A stretch of DNA of 10,720 nt from an uncultured Anaerolineales bacterium (GTDB lineage Bacteria; Chloroflexota; Anaerolineae; Anaerolineales; UBA11657): assembly GCA_913031335.1 (NCBI GenBank), contig CAJWGI010000021.1, positions 1 through 10,720 of the forward strand, in the 5' to 3' direction. Below are positions 7,956-10,720 of the stretch, piece after piece (position 1 is the stretch's first letter; each line of letters begins with the position of its first letter). The notes under the pieces were generated by a model that saw only the letters and a list, made by a program, of their open reading frames with translations, did no database searches and had not been told where the DNA came from. The translations under genes and the position numbers were made by a program.

Positions 7956-8417
7956 ATGCGTGACTACGAAATTGCGTCTATTTTGAGTTTGGATTTGGAT
8001 GAGAGCGGTCTGGCTGCTTTGACAGAAAGAATCGCGAGCTGGATTGCGGCGGCCGGAGGCGAGGTTGCCTCGGTGGATAATTGGGGCCGCCGCAAACTGG
8101 CCTACCCTATCAAGAAGCAGCAGGAAGGACACTACGTTTTTTGGTATGCCAGCCTGCCACCGGCTGCACCCGCCGAAATCGAACGCCAGATGCGCCTGAA
8201 CGAGGACGTGCTCCGCTTCATGGTTGTGCGTGCCGAATTGCCGCCCCCGCCTGAAGAAGAAGAGACGCAAGAAGAGCAGGTGGAGGGCGAAAGCGCTGAA
8301 GAAAGTGATGTCACTGGTGAAGCGGACGCTGACAGCGGTACTGATGCCGAGGAATTGGCCAGCCCCGAGCTGGATACGCCGGAGACAAATGCAGACGAAA
8401 GCGCGCCGGTCGCATAG
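7956..8417 (+). CDS. rpsF: 30S ribosomal protein S6 with long acidic C-terminal tail
   Basis: S6 binds the central domain of 16S rRNA as a partner of S18. Residues 1-95 form the usual ferredoxin-like domain: MRDYEIASIL at the start, the WGRRKLAYPI segment at 43-52, GHYVFWYAS at 58-66 and LNEDVLRFMVVRAE near 81-94. After a PPPP stretch, residues 99-153 form a low-complexity tail with about 22 Asp/Glu and no Lys or Arg, unlike the short tails of most S6 proteins. The open frame extends upstream to a GTG at 7872, but the ATG at 7956 is the right start: it begins the conserved sequence and has AAAGAGG ten bases before it. It is first in the order rpsF-ssb-rpsR, under its own promoter and a structured leader. 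Confidence 0.97.
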   Translation: MRDYEIASILSLDLDESGLAALTERIASWIAAAGGEVASVDNWGRRKLAYPIKKQQEGHYVFWYASLPPAAPAEIERQMRLNEDVLRFMVVRAELPPPPEEEETQEEQVEGESAEESDVTGEADADSGTDAEELASPELDTPETNADESAPVA

Positions 8418-8462
8418 GCTGGTGTGCTGGCAGGCTGGGGCTTTTTTCGGAAAGTTGCACCG

Positions 8463-8880
8463 ATGTCAAAGGGCTTGAACAAAGTTATGCTCATCGGGAA
8501 CGTAGGTGGAGATGTGGAGCTGCGCTACACGCCCGGTGGGAAATCGGTGACGTCCTTTCGTCTGGCAACCACCCGCGCATGGATCACTTCTTGGGGCGAG
8601 CGCCATGAGCAGACAGAATGGTTCACGGTGGTGGCCTGGGACAAACTGGCCGAAATCTGCTCGCGCTTTCTGAGGAAGGGGCGGTGCGTGTACATAGAGG
8701 GGCGATCATGCAATAGGGCCTGGCGGGGTAGCGATGGCCAGCCGGAAGTCTCAAACTGAGGTCATTGCCCGGGAGATGATTCTGCTGGATGCGCCCGCGC
8801 GTGGCGAAAGCGATACTGCGGCCGCGGCGGAAAATGAAGCTTCCCGTCCGGAGGCCAGTGAAGGTGGCTTTCCTTTTTGA
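8463..8880 (+). pseudogene. ssb: Single-stranded DNA-binding protein, one-base frameshift
   Basis: SSB coats single-stranded DNA during replication and repair. The OB fold is read from the ATG at 8463 (MSKGLNKVMLIGNVGGD, RYTPGGKSV, TEWFTVVAWDKLAEIC, LRKGRCVYIEGR) up to GSDGQP, then runs into TGA at 8757-8759 after about 98 codons. In the neighbouring frame, from 8755 on, the family sequence resumes: TEVIAREMILLDAPARG, a Glu/Ala-rich tail, and a terminus of EGGFPF with stop at 8878-8880. SSB proteins end in a Pro-Phe tip that recruits partner proteins, so this is the genuine tail. Thirteen bases separate GQ from the TEV codons where twelve are expected, so one base was gained. The usual LQT after VYIEGR is SCN, a second divergence. 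The fold keeps most of its DNA-binding part but loses its last strand and the tip. GGAAAG at 8449-8454 serves as a weak ribosome site. A sequencing error is the main alternative. Confidence 0.88.
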
Positions 8881-8890
8881 GGAGTTCCCC

Positions 8891-9046
8891 ATGAGTGCTT
8901 GTACACCTGGATGGATGAAAACAGAGAGGAGCAATTGTCATGCTGAGGGAGCGTCAGCGCCCGAAGCATCTTGTTTTGTGACGAATGAGACTCTTCGCTT
9001 GTTATGCTCGCTCAGAGTGAAACTGCGGGACCTAGCGTTGCTGTAA
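8891..9046 (+). other. Short reading frame of doubtful reality over the repeat
   Basis: A 51-codon frame starts at ATG 8891, six bases after GGAG (8881-8884), which overlaps the end of ssb. Its first 13 or so codons lie in unique sequence; the rest translates the palindromic repeat (SNCHAEGASAPEAS onward), a translation typical of spurious proteins made from such repeats. It has four cysteines and no family resemblance. The ribosome binding site is good, so the leader could be translated, but I treat a functional product as unlikely. Confidence 0.2.
8932..9025 (+). repeat. Imperfect palindromic interspersed repeat
   Basis: The left arm (about 8932-8971) reads GTCATGCTGAG, then a variable spacer, then CGAAGCATCT. 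The right arm (8987-9025) is its imperfect reverse complement, with CTTCGCT and GCTCAGAGTGAAAC. A loop of about 15 bases separates them. The arms resemble the dispersed GTCATGCTGAGCG / CGAAGCATCT palindromes found between genes in Chloroflexota and several other phyla; that link is from memory, not a search. The copy is degenerate, with no transposase, no U-tract and no clear target duplication. It lies between ssb and rpsR, where related operons usually have a short gap. Confidence 0.7.
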
Positions 9047-9080
9047 ATCCATGTTTCTTTTGTCGAAGGAGGAATAGACG

Positions 9081-9335
9081 ATGAGTTTTCAAAGAGGTGG
9101 CCGACGGCGGTCATATCCGCGCCGGCCAAGAGTGTGCCAGTTTTGCGTGGACAAGATTGACACCCTCGATTATAAGAATGTCGAAATCCTGGCCCGGCAA
9201 ACCGGCCCGGAAGGCAAGATACGGCCTCGCCGCCGTACCGGCATCTGTGCCCGGCACCAGCGCATGCTCGCTACGGCAATTAAGCGCGCCCGGCACATGG
9301 CGATGCTGGCGTTTGATCGCGGCACCTGGGTGTAG
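9081..9335 (+). CDS. rpsR: 30S ribosomal protein S18, zinc-binding type
   Basis: S18 joins S6 in the platform of the 30S subunit and contacts 16S rRNA. The 84-residue protein has the usual basic N-terminus (RGGRRRSYPRRPR), DYKNVEIL at 30-37, GKIRPRRRTG at 45-54 and the helical end ATAIKRARHMAML. Cysteines 19 and 22 (CQFC) with C56 and H59 (CARH) form a complete CxxC...CxxH set, the zinc-binding form of S18. AAGGAGG at 9066-9072, eight bases before the ATG, is the strongest ribosome site in the window and compensates for the unusually long gap after ssb. The foldase gene starts 20 bases downstream. Confidence 0.98.
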   Translation: MSFQRGGRRRSYPRRPRVCQFCVDKIDTLDYKNVEILARQTGPEGKIRPRRRTGICARHQRMLATAIKRARHMAMLAFDRGTWV

Positions 9336-9355
9336 TCACCTTCATCTGAACAGGA

Positions 9356-10567
9356 ATGGGAAGCAACCGGGTCGCTGGTTCCGGACGGCCGCAGCGCCGG
9401 CGCAGGCATCACGGTCAACGCGAGCGTCGTCTCAAGGTCTGGCTGCTGGTGGCCACGGCAGCGGTAACCCTGATTGTGGTCGGGCTGCTCGCCCATGGCC
9501 TTTTGCAGCAGTACTGGTTCACCCCGCGCCGGGCGGTCGCCACTGTCGGACTGAGTGAAATCTCACTGCGCACATTACAACAGCAGACGCGCTATCGGCG
9601 TGTGCAGCTACTAAATGAGTTCATCACCTATTCCGAGCTGCTGCAGTATGCGGGCGAGCAGCGCGCTCAGTTGCAGGCGCGGCTGGACCAGATTGACGAC
9701 CAGCTGAACGACCCGCTCGCGCTTGCACGGCAGGTGATTGAGGAACTGATCGCCACGGAGTTAGTGCGCGCCGAGGCCTCCGCACGGGGAATCAAGGTGG
9801 GCGTGGATGAAATCGAAGCGGCGGCAAATGCGTATTTCGGCTATAATCCTGACGCGGAATCCTCCACTCTGGTGCCCACTGCCGTGATTGACCCCGAACC
9901 AGAGAGCGACTCTGCGCCGACCCCATTTCTCACCCCCACTCCATTCACGGAAGCGGCGTATCAGGAAACTTATTCCGCTCATCTGGAAACGCTCAGCGCC
10001 GACACTGGCATGAATGAGACCGGTTTTCGCGACCTGTTTGAGAGACGCGTGCTGATTGGGAAAGTGCGTGACGCCATGGCCGCAGAACGGGATGTTACCG
10101 AGCAGCAGGTGCATGCGCGCCATATTCTGCTCTCGCTGGATGAATTGGAAACCGCGCAGGATGTTTTGGAACGTGCGCTGGCGGGCGAGGATTTCACCGC
10201 GCTTGCGGCGGAGTTCTCTGCCGACGCCTCCAATTCCAAAACGGGCGGTGAACTCGGCTGGTTTCCGCGCGGCCAGATGGTGGCCGCCTTCGAGAACGCG
10301 GTGTTTTCGGCCGAGACCGGTATCATCCCCGAACTGGTGGCCACCCAGTTCGGGTTGCATGTGGTCGAAATATTAGAGAAAGGGGTGCGTGCGCTGCCTG
10401 AGCCTGTGCTTGAGCAGCGCCGGCAACTGGCTTTTGACCAGTGGCTTTCCGAGCGGCGTACCGAGGAGAGTATCGAAATCTTGGACTGGTGGGAAGCGCT
10501 TGCGCCGGCCGAGCCAACGCTGCAGGATTTCTACGCGCGCTTACGAGCAGAGCAAGGCGCGAACTAA
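9356..10567 (+). CDS. Membrane-anchored PpiC/SurA-type peptidyl-prolyl isomerase
   Basis: This is a parvulin-type foldase of 403 residues, expected to help fold exported proteins on the outer face of the membrane. Arginine-rich residues 11-27 precede one membrane helix (about 28-50), consistent with a cytoplasmic N-terminus and external body. Residues 62-160 form a SurA-like helical chaperone region, and a Pro/Thr-rich linker lies at about 173-198. The parvulin domain (about 250-342) is clear: VHARHILLS at 252-260, the SADASNSKTGGELGWFPRG stretch at 288-306, and ATQFGLHVVEI at 329-339. A helical tail closes the protein. The ATG at 9356 is kept because it gives the positive N-terminus, but AGGA abuts it directly, too close for a good ribosome site, so translation may depend on coupling to rpsR 20 bases upstream. 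It converges with smc. Confidence 0.9.
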   Translation: MGSNRVAGSGRPQRRRRHHGQRERRLKVWLLVATAAVTLIVVGLLAHGLLQQYWFTPRRAVATVGLSEISLRTLQQQTRYRRVQLLNEFITYSELLQYAGEQRAQLQARLDQIDDQLNDPLALARQVIEELIATELVRAEASARGIKVGVDEIEAAANAYFGYNPDAESSTLVPTAVIDPEPESDSAPTPFLTPTPFTEAAYQETYSAHLETLSADTGMNETGFRDLFERRVLIGKVRDAMAAERDVTEQQVHARHILLSLDELETAQDVLERALAGEDFTALAAEFSADASNSKTGGELGWFPRGQMVAAFENAVFSAETGIIPELVATQFGLHVVEILEKGVRALPEPVLEQRRQLAFDQWLSERRTEESIEILDWWEALAPAEPTLQDFYARLRAEQGAN

Positions 10568-10569
10568 GC

Positions 10570-10596
10570 GCGGGGATGCGCTGAAGCCTTTCCCGC
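10570..10596. terminator. Possible weak hairpin between convergent genes
   Basis: GCGGGGA (10570-10576) can pair with TTCCCGC (10590-10596), giving seven pairs including one G-U around a 13-base loop. It fills the 28-base gap between the foldase and smc stop codons. There is no U-tract on either strand, so intrinsic termination is doubtful. Confidence 0.25.
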
Positions 10597-10720
10597 TACG
10601 CCAGTTCCTCGATTTCATCCGGTCTCAAACTGATAACCTTGCTAGCGCTGTCCGCGCCCATGTTTATGCCGTAAACCGTGTCGGCCACCTCCACCGTGTG
10701 GCGATTGTGCGTGATGAGCA
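10596..10720 (-). CDS. smc: Chromosome segregation ATPase SMC, C-terminal end only
   Basis: SMC is the long coiled-coil ATPase that condenses and helps segregate the chromosome together with ScpA and ScpB. Only the last 40 codons lie in the window, entering at the right edge and ending at TAG (10596-10598). They read LITHNRHTVEVADTVYGINM, then GADSASKVISL and a short acidic end. The ITHNR segment is the conserved H-loop of the ATPase head, and VEVADTVYGINMGADS matches the segment that closes bacterial SMC heads, so the assignment is firm despite the short length. Nothing can be said about the rest of the gene. Confidence 0.88.
   Translation of the reverse strand, partial: LITHNRHTVEVADTVYGINMGADSASKVISLRPDEIEELA

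Noticed and set aside
8442-8447. T6 run before ssb as an intrinsic terminator or attenuator
   Set aside because: The preceding bases are G/T-rich with almost no C-rich partner, so no stem can form.
8424-8462. Upstream start for ssb
   Set aside because: SSB proteins start close to the GLNKVMLIG segment; the ATG at 8463 gives MSKGLNKV with a ribosome site, whereas the longer form adds unrelated residues.
8740-8760. Programmed frameshift joining the two ssb frames
   Set aside because: The shift needed is +1, and the codons before the stop (TCA AAC TGA) offer no re-pairing in the new frame, no slippery run and no RF2-like signal.

Overview
The window is GC-rich chromosomal DNA carrying mostly housekeeping genes. 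The phylum is inferred, not shown. The gene order rpsF-ssb-rpsR followed by a membrane-anchored parvulin foldase, MutL with an intact endonuclease motif, a multi-domain Cache/HAMP/GAF/PAS histidine kinase with a HDLKNPL box, and a dispersed GTCATGCTGAG-type palindromic repeat together suggest a member of the Chloroflexota, probably Anaerolineae-like.

Layout. At 51-1784 (+) lies mutL, preceded by an extended -10 element so close to the ATG that a leaderless transcript is likely. A zinc-dependent medium-chain dehydrogenase follows at 1814-2779 (+). Convergent to it, on the minus strand, is a two-gene unit. Its upstream gene is a sirtuin (4287-3572) that has lost about 30 codons of its NAD-binding domain and changed frame. 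The downstream gene is an RNase Z-like metallo-beta-lactamase (3561-2806). Divergent from the sirtuin is a 1099-residue sensor histidine kinase (4505-7804, +) with its own extended -10 promoter and a strong Shine-Dalgarno, and no response regulator beside it.

A promoter at 7825-7853 then drives the ribosomal cluster. A roughly 95-base leader with a candidate S6:S18 autoregulatory structure precedes rpsF (7956-8417, with a long acidic tail). Next come ssb (8463-8880, broken by one extra base), about 200 bases containing a 94-base imperfect palindrome, rpsR (9081-9335, zinc-binding type) and a membrane-anchored PpiC/SurA-type foldase (9356-10567). The right edge holds the last 40 codons of smc on the minus strand, convergent with the foldase gene.

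The genes cover mismatch repair, ssDNA binding, translation, chromosome condensation, extracytoplasmic folding and signalling. I found no defence system, phage, CRISPR array, tRNA or transposase. The observations most worth a second look are the two broken genes (sirtuin and ssb), the palindromic repeat lodged inside a ribosomal-protein operon, the rpsF leader structure, and the sensor kinase's extra N-terminal membrane module. Both broken genes could be real decay or sequence/assembly errors, and the window alone cannot separate these.
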